Shown piece after piece: positions 21,783 to 39,557 of a stretch of 64,000 bases of DNA. A program made the translations under genes and the position numbers. Positions within the stretch are counted from its first letter, which is position 1, and the number at the start of each line of letters is the position of its first letter. The stretch comes from Clarkia xantiana subsp. parviflora (taxonomy: Eukaryota > Streptophyta > Magnoliopsida > Myrtales > Onagraceae): NCBI GenBank assembly GCA_036873135.1, contig JAPTYO010000007.1, positions 20,194,763-20,258,762 on the forward strand. The letters run 5' to 3'. The notes under the pieces are model-generated. The model was not told the origin of the DNA. It worked only from the letters and a program-made list of their open reading frames with translations, and ran no database searches.

Positions 21783-23200
21783 TGTCGCACCCCCAAATCC
21801 AACTGGAAGTTAGGGGTGATGGCCGTTATTTAATTACTAGTAATAAACTTGTAAATAACGAAGCCTCAAAAGATCATTTAATTGGAAACAACTCCAATTC
21901 TATAGGTATTCTAATACAATGAATCCCTTAAATAATCCAACATATCTCTATACATAGGTATCCAATTCAGGGGAATAACGCCAACTACATACCTCTAATG
22001 CGTTCTCTAAAATAATCCAAAAAACCAGCGTATCCACGTCATTAAATACGGAACATTTGACGCTCTATCTGCTTAATTATCCTGAACTTGAGTAGTTGAC
22101 AACATCATGATTCATGCTTCTGTTGCGCACTCTGATATCATCCAAAATTCAACGCCTCGGAATATCGCATAGAATGTCACCCGGTATTGATGATCTGAAG
22201 TGCTATTCACTCGTCCTGAAACTGAGGAGTTTAATAGGGGTAAATTGCTGGGGAGCAACTCACTAAGTAGTGGTACTTATCCCTACTGGATCAAGCTCTC
22301 GGAAAAATATATATACATATTTATACTTGGGTCATAATGATTAGAAATATAAAGTTTTCAGAGAACGTCAAAACAATGCAGAGTTCAAAAGTTTCCACGA
22401 AACATATTTGATCAAAGTCAGAGGTTAAACATTTGATGCAGAACTTATCAAAATTCAAAAACGGATCAAAGTCAGATGTCAATCAGAAGCAGATGCGAAC
22501 TTAATCGAAAGTCAGAACGGAACAGATCAGAGGTTTCGAACTTAATCGAAATTCAGAACAGATCAGATCGGAGGTTGCTCTAGTCTTTTCACCACGCCTA
22601 CGATGCCTGAATGAAGGCTCCAATGTTTTCCCCCATTGGAATGATGCAGAGCCCAGGTATGCCGCTGGGTCGGCTCCAATGTTTTCCCCCATTGGAAGGA
22701 TACAGAGCCCAGATATTCCGCTGGGTCGGCCCAAAAGCGATCGATCTTCGTATGCATACGCCGGAGGGGCCCTCGTAAGAGTTCATATCGTAGCCAGACT
22801 TACGAGCACAGAGTCAAAGACGGAGGTCGAACTTCATAAAATAGGTTTTCCGAGACAAAAGTCGCATTTCATAAAATAGGTTTTCGGGACAAAAGTCGAA
22901 CTTCATAAATTAGGTTTCCATTAACAATTTCCATCAAAACATTATATCAAGGCATATCAAGGAAACATTCTTGGATCGCAGATGAGGTATGAACTTGGTT
23001 GATTGCAAAGGCGCGACGGAGAAATGAGGGAAATTTGGGTTGGAACCTGGAAGGCTACTGGGGCTGCTTGGCGTGGTACACGTAGGAGGAAGGGATGGGG
23101 TTGTGATGCCGCTACTTTCAATTCTTCAGAAGAAAAAAACCTTCAATATTCAATCCGCAAATCTCGTTGTTGATAATTGAATCGTCGTCGGCTCGGATAG
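21783..23200. other. Unassigned sequence with short tandem repeats, possibly LTR-derived
   Basis: No gene is recognisable. The start TGTCGCACCCCC is similar to some gypsy LTR beginnings, but no partner, target duplication or primer site was found. It includes two copies of a 56-base unit (22616-22671 and 22672-22727, GGCTCCAATGTTTTCCCCCA start) and about three copies of a 35-40-base unit with TTCATAAAATAGGTTTTC (22827-22915). Confidence 0.35.
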
Positions 23201-23254
23201 CTTTTTACATATTTCAATTTCAGTTTTTTTTAATATATATCTATATATATATAT

Positions 23255-23430
23255 ATCGAACCGGTGACCCGGCGGACCGGCCGGTTTGCTTAAAACGGCT
23301 TGTTCACCAAAAAGCCGGATATCGAACCGGGTTCGCTTACAACCTCCGGATTTGCTCGAACCGGACCGTTGGAGGCACCGGTTCCGGTTCGAACCCGGTT
23401 GGACCGCCGATCCGGTCAGGTTCTGCTAAC
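23255..23430. repeat. CCGG/GGTTC-rich palindromic stretch
   Basis: GC-rich alternation of CCGGTT, GAACCGG and GGACCG in otherwise AT-rich DNA, like the interior of the hAT element at 16656-17158. Termini and target duplication were not identified. A short open frame across it is not considered a gene. Confidence 0.4.
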
Positions 23431-23709
23431 ATTGACTATAATCATTTATGAACTCCAAAAACTAAATATTTAAACATAACACACATAACTATTAAAATTC
23501 TATTAATTAAAAAAGTTTCCATAGTTTTATAAGATAATTTTTTACAAAAAATGCAACGAAAAAAACTTACTCATTTTATACATACATTGTATGCATTATT
23601 CTTTATTATATTAATGAGTTATGAATTAGATAAAAAGTAAAATTTTATTATTATTATTATTATCATAATATATAAAGATAATATAAATTATTAATTTATT
23701 TAATAAATA

Positions 23710-23930
23710 ATAACACTCTGTACTGTTGGACGTAATATCACTTTACATCCGTTTTTGGATTTAATCTCACATTACGTTGAATAGAGTTTGGACACAATCT
23801 CAGATTATAATGCACATTACATTACAATGCACCGCCGTTTGGCAAATCAAACAATATAATGTGGATGTAACGTGGGACGTAATGTGAGATTACATCTCAA
23901 ATTACATCCATCCAAACACCCCCTTATGGT
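23710..23930. mobile_element. Probable MITE remnant
   Basis: The right edge reads CATCCAAACACCCCC, the mirror of the GGGGGTGTTTGGATG end common to plant hAT and Harbinger miniature elements. The interior has repeated TAATGTGAGATTA/TAATCTCACATTA inverted motifs. The left edge is unclear. The rest of 23430-24690 is AT-rich with no gene. Confidence 0.45.
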
Positions 23931-24691
23931 ATTTTTATATTCGATATTAAAATATACATATACTAATATTTACATAGATCAAACCTAATATCAAATGTGA
24001 TAATTTAAATATTGAGGGCAACTTAAGTAAGATTTTTTTTTTTTAACATTACTATTATTATTCATAGTGAATCGTCATTAATGATTAGTGTTACTTAGAA
24101 GAAAAAAACGCACATGAAAACATAATGTTCCTAAAGATGCAATGAGAAATTTTGGAGGATTTTCATGTACTTAGACTTGTCTACAGAGCATTGCGATGTC
24201 ATAGGGGAGATATATAAATTTATATGGACCAATATGATTATTCCATATTTTTTTTTTGATATATTTACATTGCTTTCGCAAGTTCGGACCGGGAGCGTTA
24301 AGGTTAAAGTCCTCCCCAAGTCCTCCCCATATAATCTATTCATTTTAGTATTTGTTAAGTTCTTATAAGAGTCATCAGAATTATATTATATATAGATATA
24401 TAGATATAGATATAAATGTATAAACTTAGCTAGAGTTATAAATAAAATTTGGCTAAAATAAACGGTTACATACTTAAATATACGAGAGAATTACATGTAA
24501 TACACTCTACACAAAATTAGAAAATTGCTAGTATGATATCATGAAATTGATATCTATTTTATTATTACATTTAAATGAGCCTATTTACCATAGCCGCTCT
24601 AATCTATTTATTAAGGTAAAATAAAATGTAAAAAATAATATTAATTGCTTGGGGGAGGTAATGGCAATGGTCTTTCTCCGGAGTAGTCATT

Positions 24692-24845
24692 TCTAGCCCA
24701 GCCCAGAGCCGTCTATAGAACTGGACTATTGGATAAGCCCAGTAAACACAAAAGTATCTCGCCAGCCCACCAATAATCCATCGTCTACACTCAGCAAAGT
24801 GCAAACCCTAGGATGAGCAATTCGTCTTGGTATATATAAGCCTAA
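24692..24845 (+). promoter_or_regulatory. eL19 promoter: site II elements, telo-box and TATA
   Basis: Several AGCCCA motifs (complement of TGGGCT, site II) occur at 24695-24705, 24735-24740 and 24763-24768. AAACCCTAG, a telo-box, is at 24803-24811, and a TATATATAAG TATA-like element is at 24831-24840. Site II plus telo-box is the established combination in plant ribosomal-protein promoters and supports coordinated, growth-linked expression. Confidence 0.75.
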
Positions 24846-24916
24846 ATTACTTTTTCTCTGCTTCTTCGAAACACCAGCGGCTGCTAGGAGGGAGAGGGTG
24901 AGGAGAGTGAGAGAAA

Positions 24917-26786
<1,870 letters not shown>

Positions 26787-27811
26787 GGTCAGTGAAGATG
26801 AGTAGTTACATGATGTTAGGGAAGTGTGGTAAATCTGATTTGCTGAATGACCTAATCTTATGGTTGAAGTTACTGTGTTTTCTGTTTTGTCAAAGGAGTA
26901 CTATGAACCTCTGTTCAAACTATTTTCACAGTTTTGGTTGGTTATATGTTACTGTTTTATGTTCACGTTACAACGGGTAATCTTGTTGTGTAGGCTCAAT
27001 ATTCCAACTAAAATCTGAGTTTCATAACACGATGTGAACAATATTACAAACCACATTAAAGGCGGGACAAAATATCCGAATAGCCAGACTAGAGCTTTTC
27101 CTGATACCCTGTCTGAAATAATGCCTGAACTCACTCATATCGGCAGTATTTTTCTTCAAAGCTACTTCCCGAGTTGAAAAAAGCTATATCTCCTTTCACA
27201 AGTAACTTTCATTCGTTGAATCTTAAACTTCTACTAATTTGAAATGTTAGTTATGATTGTTTTTTTTCCAATTTCTGACTGATCTGTGTTTGTCGTGAAC
27301 TACTGAAGTCCGCCTCGAGTTGACCTTTCTTTATACGCCCGAAATTTATTGCGTCGAACATTGATTGTCAGGGCACTGCATCGCATGAATTCGGAATGTG
27401 GTGCTCTCTGCTCATATTTTATTTTTATTTTTCATATTGAGTTCAACTTTGTACAATATATGAATAATAAAAGCCTTCGAGTCATGATACAAAAAATCCC
27501 GACATTTACATACAGTACACCATGTTCCGAAGCACTCACAATAGCTATAGCATCACCAGTAATTACAACAAACTTTTAAAGAATTGCTCACAATCGGAAG
27601 GGGACTGAACATTCAACATTCAATTCGGACAAGAAGATCCAGTCTATTTATTTAACATGTATTGTAAAAACATAAACCGAAATACACACTATGACACGAA
27701 TACGATAAAACACAACCAATTGAACACATCTAGTACGTTCATTTATTCTTTGCGTCGAAAATTTTAATTGCAACTGCTTATATATGAAAACTGATAATGA
27801 ATCAAAATCAG

Positions 27812-30800
27812 TCAGTCAGATGGTCCAATCATCTTCTCCGGCACAACAAGATTGTCGAATTCTTCACATGTCAAGAATGCCAGTTTCAGTGCAGCTTCCT
27901 GCAGACAAAATCACCAAACATGAATCACGCCATTTTAATTAACATAAGTGAATACATGAATGAATGAATGGCGGGAAGTAATTAAGTAATGAAGCATATT
28001 AATTGTATTTACTTTCAAAGTAGTCCCTTCCTTGTGTGCTTTCTTGGCCACAGCTGCAGCATTGTCGTAACCAATTTTCTGCACAACCCAACCATATCTA
28101 TTACTTCTTCTCCAAACTAATTATATATATGGGCACGTACCCTAAATCCTAAACCCTAAAATTAATTAAGACAAACATCAATCCATTAAGGAAACTGTGT
28201 CCACTTACCGGATTCAAAGAAGTGACAAGCATCAGTGACTGCAACCAAACAGTACACACCAAGAAATTAGCTTAATCGGTCTTAACAAAAAGCACATGTT
28301 TGTAAGATACTAAGTATCGACACCGGTGCGTGGGAGAATATTTACTACACTAAATCACTGCATATATATATGTAGTAGTAAAATAACTAACCTCGTGCAG
28401 TAACTTTGAAATTCTTTCCCGGTTCGCTTGGATTCCTCTCACACAGTTTTTCTCAAAGGAAGCAGAAGCATCTCCTAGCAATCTAAGTGACTGGAGGTGA
28501 AGAATTTTCAAGTAATTTTAGCAGTCCACAACACAATATAAGAAGTTAGATATTGAAGAAGCATGGATTTGGCTTGAAAACATACTTGTAGAAGACCGCT
28601 AGCGATCATTGGCTTGAAAACATTGAGCTCAAAATGACCGTACGATCCTCCCACCGATACAGCAACATGGTTACCCATAACCTGAGCACAGACCATGGTA
28701 AGAGCTTCACATTGGGTAGGGTTGACTTTGCCCTGATCAAATCACATCACATAATTGAGGATTAATTAATTAATTAGTCTACTCAATCAATATGTATGAC
28801 ATTAATTAGGGAAACTAATTGTGAAGAACATTACAGGCATGATACTGCTGCCTGGTTCGTTTTCGGGTAGATTGAGTTCACCCAGACCACAACGGGGACC
28901 ACTATATAGTATGATTAGATAGGTGTTAATTATATATAGGCAATGAAAGTAATTAGGGGTCATAATTAGTTTAACAAGATGTAATTAATCATGTTGTGAT
29001 GTTAATTAACCTTCCCAAAAGACGTATATCATTAGCAATCTTCATCAAAGAAACAGCAATCGTATTGAGAGAACCGCTTGTTTCCACAAAAGCATCATGT
29101 GCAGCCTGCAGTATACAGACAGTAAAACCATGTAATTTGATTAATCATGGTACATATATATTTCTTTAGGAGAATTAGATTAGATGTAGCTAGTACTAAT
29201 TACCAGGGCTTCAAATTTGTTCTCTGCGGTGACAAAAGGTAAATTTGTTTCCTCAGCCACTGCTAAAGCTATTTTCACATCGAACCTGCATGCATGGAAA
29301 TTATATAAGTGGTTGCACATTAATATATAGCTACGTTATATATATATAGTTTGATGAGTTGGATATATAGATATATATACCCTCTTTTGGTGTTCAAGCC
29401 AGTGCCTACAGCCGTACCACCTTGTGCAAGCTGCTCAAATTTCAATGTGTCTCAATATATATATATATGATGAAGTAATATTACAAAATAATAGTTGTGT
29501 ATATATATGTGATCCTATATCGTTAATCACCTGATACATTCTTGAGAGTGTTCCATTGACACGAGCAATTCCATACTTAACCTGCATGCATATCATATAT
29601 ATATATATATGATGAAAAAAAGATCATTAATTATTTGTATATATGATCTTATGGTTTATTTTTCACAAATAATTAATAGGTGTACGTACCTGAGTGGAAT
29701 AGCCACTGAATTCTTGTCCAAGTGTCAATGGAGTTGCGTCTTGAGTATGGGTTCGTCCAATTTTCACAATATCTTTGAATTCAAATGACTGTAAATACAT
29801 ATATATATCCATGCATGATGGTCAATTCTACATTGATATGGTCAATTCTCCATTTAATTAAGTCAATGTATAAGATCAAACCTTAGCATTCAAACAAGCA
29901 TGCAGCTTATTCAGATTTGGTATCAATCTGGAGTTTATCTCCATTGCAGCTGCAATATGCATCACCTGGTGGCCAAACCAAACACATATTGGAATACTGA
30001 GACAATATAAAGCTAGATGATATAATATCATGTAGATAATAATTAAATCTCCATTAATTAATTATTGATTAAAAGCAGCTTAAATAATTAATTACCGTTG
30101 GGAAAGTGTCATTAGAAGATTGGGATCTGTTGACATGGTCGTTTGGATGGACAGACTTATCTCCACGCTTATGACCAAGGATTTCAGCAGCTCTATTTGC
30201 TATAACCTATATACATATATAAGAGAAAAACAAATTAACAAGGGACAATATTGTAAAATCACATGCATGCATTCAATTTCATGCAGTATATAAATATATA
30301 TAATAAACCTCGTTGGCATTCATATTGGTTTGAGTGCCACTTCCAGTTTGCCAAATGACAAGAGGGAAGTGATCATTCAATTTGCCTTGAGCTACTTCTT
30401 GCGCTGCTTCCATTATGGCTTTCCCTATCTTTGGATCAAGTCCATACTCCATGTTCACCTTCAAATAATAATAGGTGAAAGCCTCGTTTAATATTTATTA
30501 TACTTCAACACATGTAAATTAATTACTTACTAACAAAATTAGATGAGCTTGTTAATTAAAACAACCTTAGCAGCACATTTTTTTAGGATACCGAAAGCCC
30601 TAATAATTGGTTCAGGCATTCGTTCCCGATCATCTCCAATCTTGAAATTCTGCAGCGATCGTTGTGTCTGAGCTCCCCACAACCTAACAATTAATGAATG
30701 CACTCATTCAACATAAGTTAACAAAATTGTATATTGCACATAATAATTTATCATTACAGAAAAGAAATAAAGAAGCAAGCATATTGGTGATGGAGTACTT

Positions 30801-30899
30801 GTCTGAGGGAACCAGGATGGGACCGAACGAGTCTCGCTCCTCCCTAAAAGAATTAGTCGAGTTCGATTTTCCGATACTCGAACCATAACGGAGATCCAT
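27812..30899 (-). CDS. Fumarase (fumarate hydratase, class II), copy A, predicted cytosolic
   Basis: Sixteen coding exons: 30899-30799, 30683-30566, 30458-30309, 30206-30096, 29965-29882, 29788-29690, 29581-29531, 29430-29381, 29285-29204, 29105-29011, 28901-28835, 28732-28586, 28490-28392, 28238-28209, 28078-28013 and 27898-27812, giving 478 residues. The enzyme interconverts fumarate and malate as a homotetramer. [10 protein letters not shown] (catalytic-site histidine about 202) and the GSSIMPGKVN signature loop (331-340) are intact. The protein starts MDLRYGSS and aligns with copy D only from about D residue 25, so the mitochondrial presequence is missing. An in-frame TAG lies 24 bases before the ATG. 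A likely 5' UTR intron acceptor (TTTCCAG) sits 9 bases before the ATG. The intron that separates exons 12 and 13 in the other copies is precisely absent here. Cytosolic location is inferred, not shown. Confidence 0.92.
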
Positions 30900-32988
30900 G
30901 GAAATAAACTGGAAAGTAGTCTAGTGTTCAAGTAAATTATTAATTGTATGTGATGATATAGAAGAGTATATAGCTTAATTATGGGAATGTATTAATTGTT
31001 GTAAGGATGTTTTGATCCATTAGGGTTATATATAATGGTATGAGCTTAGCTAGCACTATGCATGGGCGGAGAGTGAGTGAGTGGAGACAAATATATATTT
31101 CCATAGCCCTCCATTTCATCATAGCTAAAAGCCAAAGGGATCAATATTCATTCCATCACAAAAATATATATATATATATTAATTAGGGTGATTAATTTAT
31201 ATGGTACATTCAATATTTCTGCATTAAAAAGTAACCTTATTAAGTCCATATGCTTGATGTTGCAGTGTAATATATAGGGTGATCAATTCTTCATCCTGTA
31301 ATTTGTGGTCACTTCATAATTGCATACTTATCAATAGCATTAAGAAAGTATAAAATTTTCTGACAGCAACAAAAATACAAATGTATACATTTAGATAATA
31401 TTGGCCAAAAAAAGATAATATATAATAATAACAATAATAGTAAAGGGATCCCAATAATAAAGGGAATATTCTCCGCGTTAGGCAAGTTGACGTGGATGGG
31501 GTCTGCAAGTCACTCTAAGACGCCTATATAATAATTATATATATAGTTAGTACCCTAATTGCAGTATTATTTATATAGCACCTGTTGAACGTGACTATTG
31601 CTCATGTGCCGAAAACACAGAACCAGCAATTTCTAACATCATCTTCTTTTTTTTTGTGTGCAAATTTTCTAACATCTCTAACGATATAGTCTTATTATTT
31701 GACATAAATAAAATCTATACATTTAAAAATAAACACGTCTACCTAGCTAGTTCTAACTTGAAGGGTATAAGAATAAACATAATTAAGTGTAGTTATATAT
31801 ATGTGTCTTATCATGTTGTACACAAAATGTGATGAATTAACGTGTTTATCTAGTCAGAGTTAGTATGTATATTTAGGGTATAAACTTTCCTTTTTTATCT
31901 ACTTTTTAGTGTTTCTAGAAAGGAAGATTGGAATTTGCTTGTTAGGTATCAGTAGATTTTAGACCATCTTGTAAATTTCGTACAAGTTTTGGCCAGAAAA
32001 CTGCGACTTTTTAGTTTGTTTAAGCTTATTCGTGTGTCGTGTAATACGGGGTCTTATTCATGTCGTATCCTGTAAGAAGATCGGTCTGATATATTTAGAC
32101 ATGACACATCTAAATAATTACTCGTCTAATTAAGTATCAACATACAACACGTGAAACTCTAGTTTGTCCCACAAAGAAGTGATTTAGTTCCAGTATAAGT
32201 AGGAGATTATTACTCAAGATTAACATGAACTTCTCTTAAGACCGTAATCTAATTTGCCTGTAAAAAGCCTCCCCGGTGGGGAATAAAAGCTGGTCATCGA
32301 ACGACAAAATAGATTGTGACACATTAGTTCATACTATACATTAGATAAGAAATAAATGATTTAAATCATATATAAACAACATATGTACTATTCAAGTTCG
32401 ACACAAAAATTCCTCCTTTTATAAGCATAAATCAAAGTGATTCGGTTAGTGAGTATAAATGAGAACGGATTGAATAACTGATTTGTTTAGTAAAGACAGT
32501 CACTCTAGTTTGAAGCGTGACGAATTACTAATACCCCACGAGCGGCAATGTTGTTTGAAATTAATGTATGTTCGGTTTGTGTTTCAACAATGCCAAAATG
32601 TTCGGCAAAGCGAGACCATCTCTTAGAACGCCAAAGTAGCATTTTATACTTAGTAGGCCAAACCTTTTTTTTTTTTGGTAAACGAAGGCCAAACTTTATT
32701 ATTCTAAATCTTGCAAATTCCATATGGCCCCAAATAAAGTAAACCCTCATTACATTATTTTCCATGACATTGCAAATGTGGTTGGCACACTACCCTTATT
32801 TAGGTCTCACCTTGCTTGCTTTGTAATAATATATATCTAACTATTAGGCTAAAAACAAGGCAATGGCAGCACCCCAATAAACCTCCAAGAAACATAATCA
32901 ATGCTTCTACTAAATTAAACTGTTTGAGCCCTATCTTAAAACAATGGGGCCAGAAAAATCGAACCAGATAAGCATGGAGCATTCCTTT
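30900..32988. other. Intergenic region between fumarase A and B
   Basis: AT-rich sequence without a gene, containing the upstream region of fumarase A at its left end and the 3' flank of fumarase B at its right. It is homologous to 39558-42768. It preserves the empty sites of both Mutator-like elements found in that copy (near 32346 and near 32645). Confidence 0.7.
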
Positions 32989-35268
<2,280 letters not shown>

Positions 35269-35273
<5 letters not shown>

Positions 35274-35510
35274 GACATCTCAACTCTATCTAAATACGCA
35301 TTATGCCAACTTTCTTGATATGATGCTCACTCTCTTGTTTGAATATGAGCAGGGACCTGTGGAGAAAGTAGTAGCTGCTCCCCCAGTAGCTGCACCAACT
35401 TCTGAGTAAGCATTAATCTCAAATGAAAATCAGTTTAGCTTTACAATGTAGATAAACTCTAAGCTTTTTTGTGTTTGTGTTGCAGGGCACCAAAGAAGTC
35501 GAAGAAATGA
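35269..35510 (+). pseudogene. eL19 3' fragment (exons 4 and 5)
   Basis: Duplicate of the end of the ribosomal protein gene: part of intron 3, exon 4 (35353-35405), intron 4 and exon 5 (35486-35510) with the KKSKK end and stop. One amino acid differs in exon 4 (Val for Ala in the Pro/Ala tail), and the first base of exon 5 is G instead of T. Exons 1-3 and the promoter are missing, so it cannot encode eL19. Homology with the eL19 3' flank continues through about 36400. Confidence 0.92.
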
Positions 35511-36409
35511 GGTCAGTGAAGATGAGTAGTTACATGATGTTAGGAAAGTGTGGTAAATCTGATTTGCTGAATGACTTAATCTTATGGTTGAAGTTACTGT
35601 GTTTTCTGTTTTGTCAAAGGAGTAATATGAACCTCTGTTCAAACTATTTTCACAGTTTTGGTTGGTTATATGTTACTGTTTTATGTTCACGTTACAACGG
35701 GTAATCTTGTTGTGTAGGCTCAATATTCCAACTAAAATCTGAGTTTCATAACATGACGTGAACAATAACTCCTTTCACAAGTAACTTCCATTCGTTGAAT
35801 CTTAAACTTAGACTAATTTGAAATGTTAGTTATGATTGTTTTTTTTTCCAATTTCTGGCTGATCTGTGTTTGTCGTGAACTACTGAAGTCCGCCTCGAGT
35901 TGACCTTTCTTTATACGCCCGAAATTTATGGCATTGAACATTGATTATCAGGCAGGGCACTGCACTGTATCGCATGAATTCGGAATGTGGTGCTCTCTGC
36001 TCATATTTTATTTTTCACATATTGAGTTTAACTTTGTCCAATATATGAAATTTTAGAATATAATAATGAAAGTCTTCGAGTCATGATACAAAAAATCCCG
36101 ACATTTACAGTACACCATGTTCCGAATCACTCACAATAGCTATAGCATGACCAGTAATTACAACAAACTTTTAAAGAATTACTCACAATCGGAGGGGACT
36201 GAACATTCAACATTCAATTCGGACAAGAAGATCAAGTCTATTTATTTAACATGTATTGTAAAAACATAAACCAAAATACACACTATGACACGAATACGAT
36301 AAAACACGACCAATTGAACACATCTAGTACGTTCATGTATTCTTTGCGTCGAAAATTTAAATTGCAAATGCTTGTATATGAAAACTGATAATAAATCAGA
36401 ATCGGTCAG

Positions 36410-39400
36410 TCAGTCAGATGGTCCAGTCATCTTCTCCGGCACAACAAGATTGTCGAATTCTTCACATGTCAAGAATGCCAGTTTCAGTGCAGCTTCCTGC
36501 AGACAAAATCACCAAACATGAATCACGCCATTTTAACTAACATAAGTGAATACATGAATGAATGAATGGCGGGAAGTAATTAAGTAATGAAGCATATTAA
36601 TTGTATTTACTTTCAAAGTAGTTCCTTCCTTGTGTGCTTTCTTGGCCACAGCTGCAGCATTGTCGTAACCAATTTTCTGCACAACCCAACCATATCTATT
36701 ACTTCTTCTCCAAACTCATTATATATATGGGCACGTACCCTAAATCCTAAACCCTAAAATTAATTAAGACAAACATCAATCAATTAAGGAAACTGTGTCC
36801 ACTTACCGGATTCAAAGAAGTGACAAGCATCAGTGACTGCAACCAAACACGCACCAAGAAATTAGCTTAATCGGTCTTAACAAAAACCACATGTCTGTAA
36901 GATACTACAGACACTGGTGTGTGCGTATTATCGTCGTGATAAAGAATATTTAGTATACTATATAAAATAACTAACCTCGTGCAGTAACTTTGAAATTCTT
37001 TCCCGGTTTGCTTGGATTCCTCTCACACAGTTTTTCTCGAAGGAAGCAGAAGCATCTCCTAGCAATCTAAGTGACTGCAAGTGAAGAAATTTGAGTAAGT
37101 CAAAATTGAAGACTGTGATCTAAAAAACCATGATTTAATTGGACCGTATGCATCAAGAAAACATACTTGTAGAAGACCGCTAGCGATCATTGGCTTGAAA
37201 ACATTGAGCTCAAAATGACCATATGATCCACCAATCGACACAGCGACATGGTTACCCATAACCTAAAGTTAGGAACATCATATTAGAAAGACTTATAGTC
37301 ATTAATGTGTATGAGATTTTACATATGCATCAATTGGCTTACTATATTAGCATTTATATACATGTAAAAATTTACCTGAGCACAGACCATGGTAAGAGCT
37401 TCACATTGGGTAGGGTTAACCTTTCCCTGAAATCACATAATTGAGGTTATAAGATTATTAATTAGTCTAGTCAATAAGACATTAATTTGGGAAACTTGTG
37501 AAGGGGGAATTAATTTAGGGTATTACAGGCATGATACTGCTGCCTGGTTCGTTTTCGGGTAGACTGAGTTCACCGAGACCACAACGGGGACCACTATATA
37601 GTAAACATGATATATTAGGCATAATTAATTAATATATAGGCAATGAAAGTGATTAGGGAATAAGATGTCATAATTAACACGCTGTGAGGTTAATTAACCT
37701 TCCCAAAAGACGTATATCATTAGCAATCTTCATCAGAGAAACAGCAATCGTATTGAGAGAACCGCTTGTTTCCACAAAAGCATCATGTGCAGCCTGCAGA
37801 TGTGTAGCATATTTATAGTAAAACCATATATATAATTAAGGATGTGATTAATAATTAATGACTAAGAGAATTAGATGTAGTAATTAATTACCAGGGCTTC
37901 AAATTTGTTTTCTGCGGTGACAAAAGGTAAATTTGTTTCCTCAGCCACTGCTAAAGCTATTTTCACATCGAACATGCATGCATGCATGCATGGAAATTTT
38001 ATAAGTGGTTGCACATTAATATATAGCTACGTTATATATATAGTTTGATGAGTTGGTTATATAGATATATATACCCTCTTTTGGTGTTCAAGCCAGTGCC
38101 TACAGCCGTACCACCTTGTGCAAGCTGCTCAAATTTCAATGTGTCTCAATATATATATATATGATGAAGTAATATTACAAAATAATAGTTGTGTATATAT
38201 ATGTGATCCTATATCGTTAATTACCTGATACATTCTTGGGAGTGTTCCATTGACACGAGCAATTCCATACTTTACCTGCATATATATATGATGAACGAAG
38301 GTCATTAATTTTATATATATCGTTATGGTTTTCCATAATAATATATATATAGAAGAAGAAGATGTGCGTACTTGAGTAGAATAGCCACTGAATTCTTGTC
38401 CAAGAGTCAATGGAGTTGCATCTTGAGTATGGGTTCGTCCGATTTTCACAATATCTTTGAATTCAAAAGACTGTAAATACGTACATATATCCATGCATGG
38501 GTGGTCAATTCTACATTGGTATGGTGAATTCTACATTTAATTAATTAACTCGGTGTATAATTAAGATCAAACCTTAGCATTCAAACAAGCATGCAGTTTC
38601 TTCAGATTTGGTATCAATCTGGAGTTTATCTCCATTGCAGCTGCAATATGCATCACCTGTGGAGAGAGAGACTCTATAAAGTTAGATGATATAATATTAT
38701 GTACATATGTAATTAATTATTGATTAAAAGCAGCTTAAATAAATAATTACCGTTGGAAAAGTGTCATTAGAAGATTGGGATCTGTTGACATGGTCGTTTG
38801 GATGGACAGACTTATCTCCACGCTTATGACCAAGGATTTCAGCAGCTCTATTTGCTATAACCTATATATATTATTATAAGAGAAAAACAAATTAACAAGG
38901 GACAATATTGTAAAATCAGATGCATGCATTCAATTTCATGCAGTATATAAATATATATAATAAACCTCGTTGGCATTCATATTGGTTTGAGTGCCACTTC
39001 CAGTTTGCCAAATGACAAGAGGGAAGTGATCATTCAATTTGCCTTGAGCTACTTCTTGCGCTGCTTCCATTATTGCTTTCCCTATCTTTGGATCAAGTCC
39101 ATACTCCATGTTCACCTGCAATTATCATATACTCTAAAATTTTAGATGAACCACTTATACTAAACCTTAAAAGTTAATAACACATGTAAACTTAATAAAA
39201 AAATTAGATGAGCTTGTTAATTAAAACAACCTTAGCAGCACATTTTTTGAGGATACCGAAAGCCCTAATAATCGGTTCAGGCATTCGTTCCCGATCGCCT
39301 CCAATCTTGAAATTCTGCAGCGATCTTTGCGTCTGAGCTCCCCACAATCTGACAATTAATTAATGAATGCACTCATTGAACATAAGTTAACGAAATTATA

Positions 39401-39557
39401 TGTCGCATATAATTTATCATTATAGAAAAGAAAGAAGCAAGCATATTGGTGAGTACTTGTCTGAGGGAACCAGGATGGGACCGAACGAGTCTCGCTCCTC
39501 CCTGAAAGAATTAGTCGAGTTCGATCTTCCGATAGTCGAATCATAGCGGAGATCCAT
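36410..39557 (-). pseudogene. Fumarase copy C, cytosolic type, exon 9 acceptor lost
   Basis: Seventeen exon-like segments with open frame: 39557-39457, 39348-39231, 39115-38966, 38861-38751, 38656-38573, 38470-38372, 38275-38225, 38124-38075, 37973-37892, 37793-37699, 37593-37527, 37426-37376, 37262-37167, 37074-36976, 36836-36807, 36676-36611 and 36496-36410. Like copy A it starts MDLRY and lacks a presequence. The acceptor before exon 9 reads GCAT instead of GCAG (base 37974), which removes the essential AG. Other borders are intact, and the intron between exons 12 and 13 is retained. If exon 9 is skipped (82 bases) or a downstream AG is used, the frame would usually break before the GSSIMP loop. 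It is called a pseudogene on this one lesion; a cryptic in-frame acceptor could rescue it, so this is a probable, very recent loss. Confidence 0.75.
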
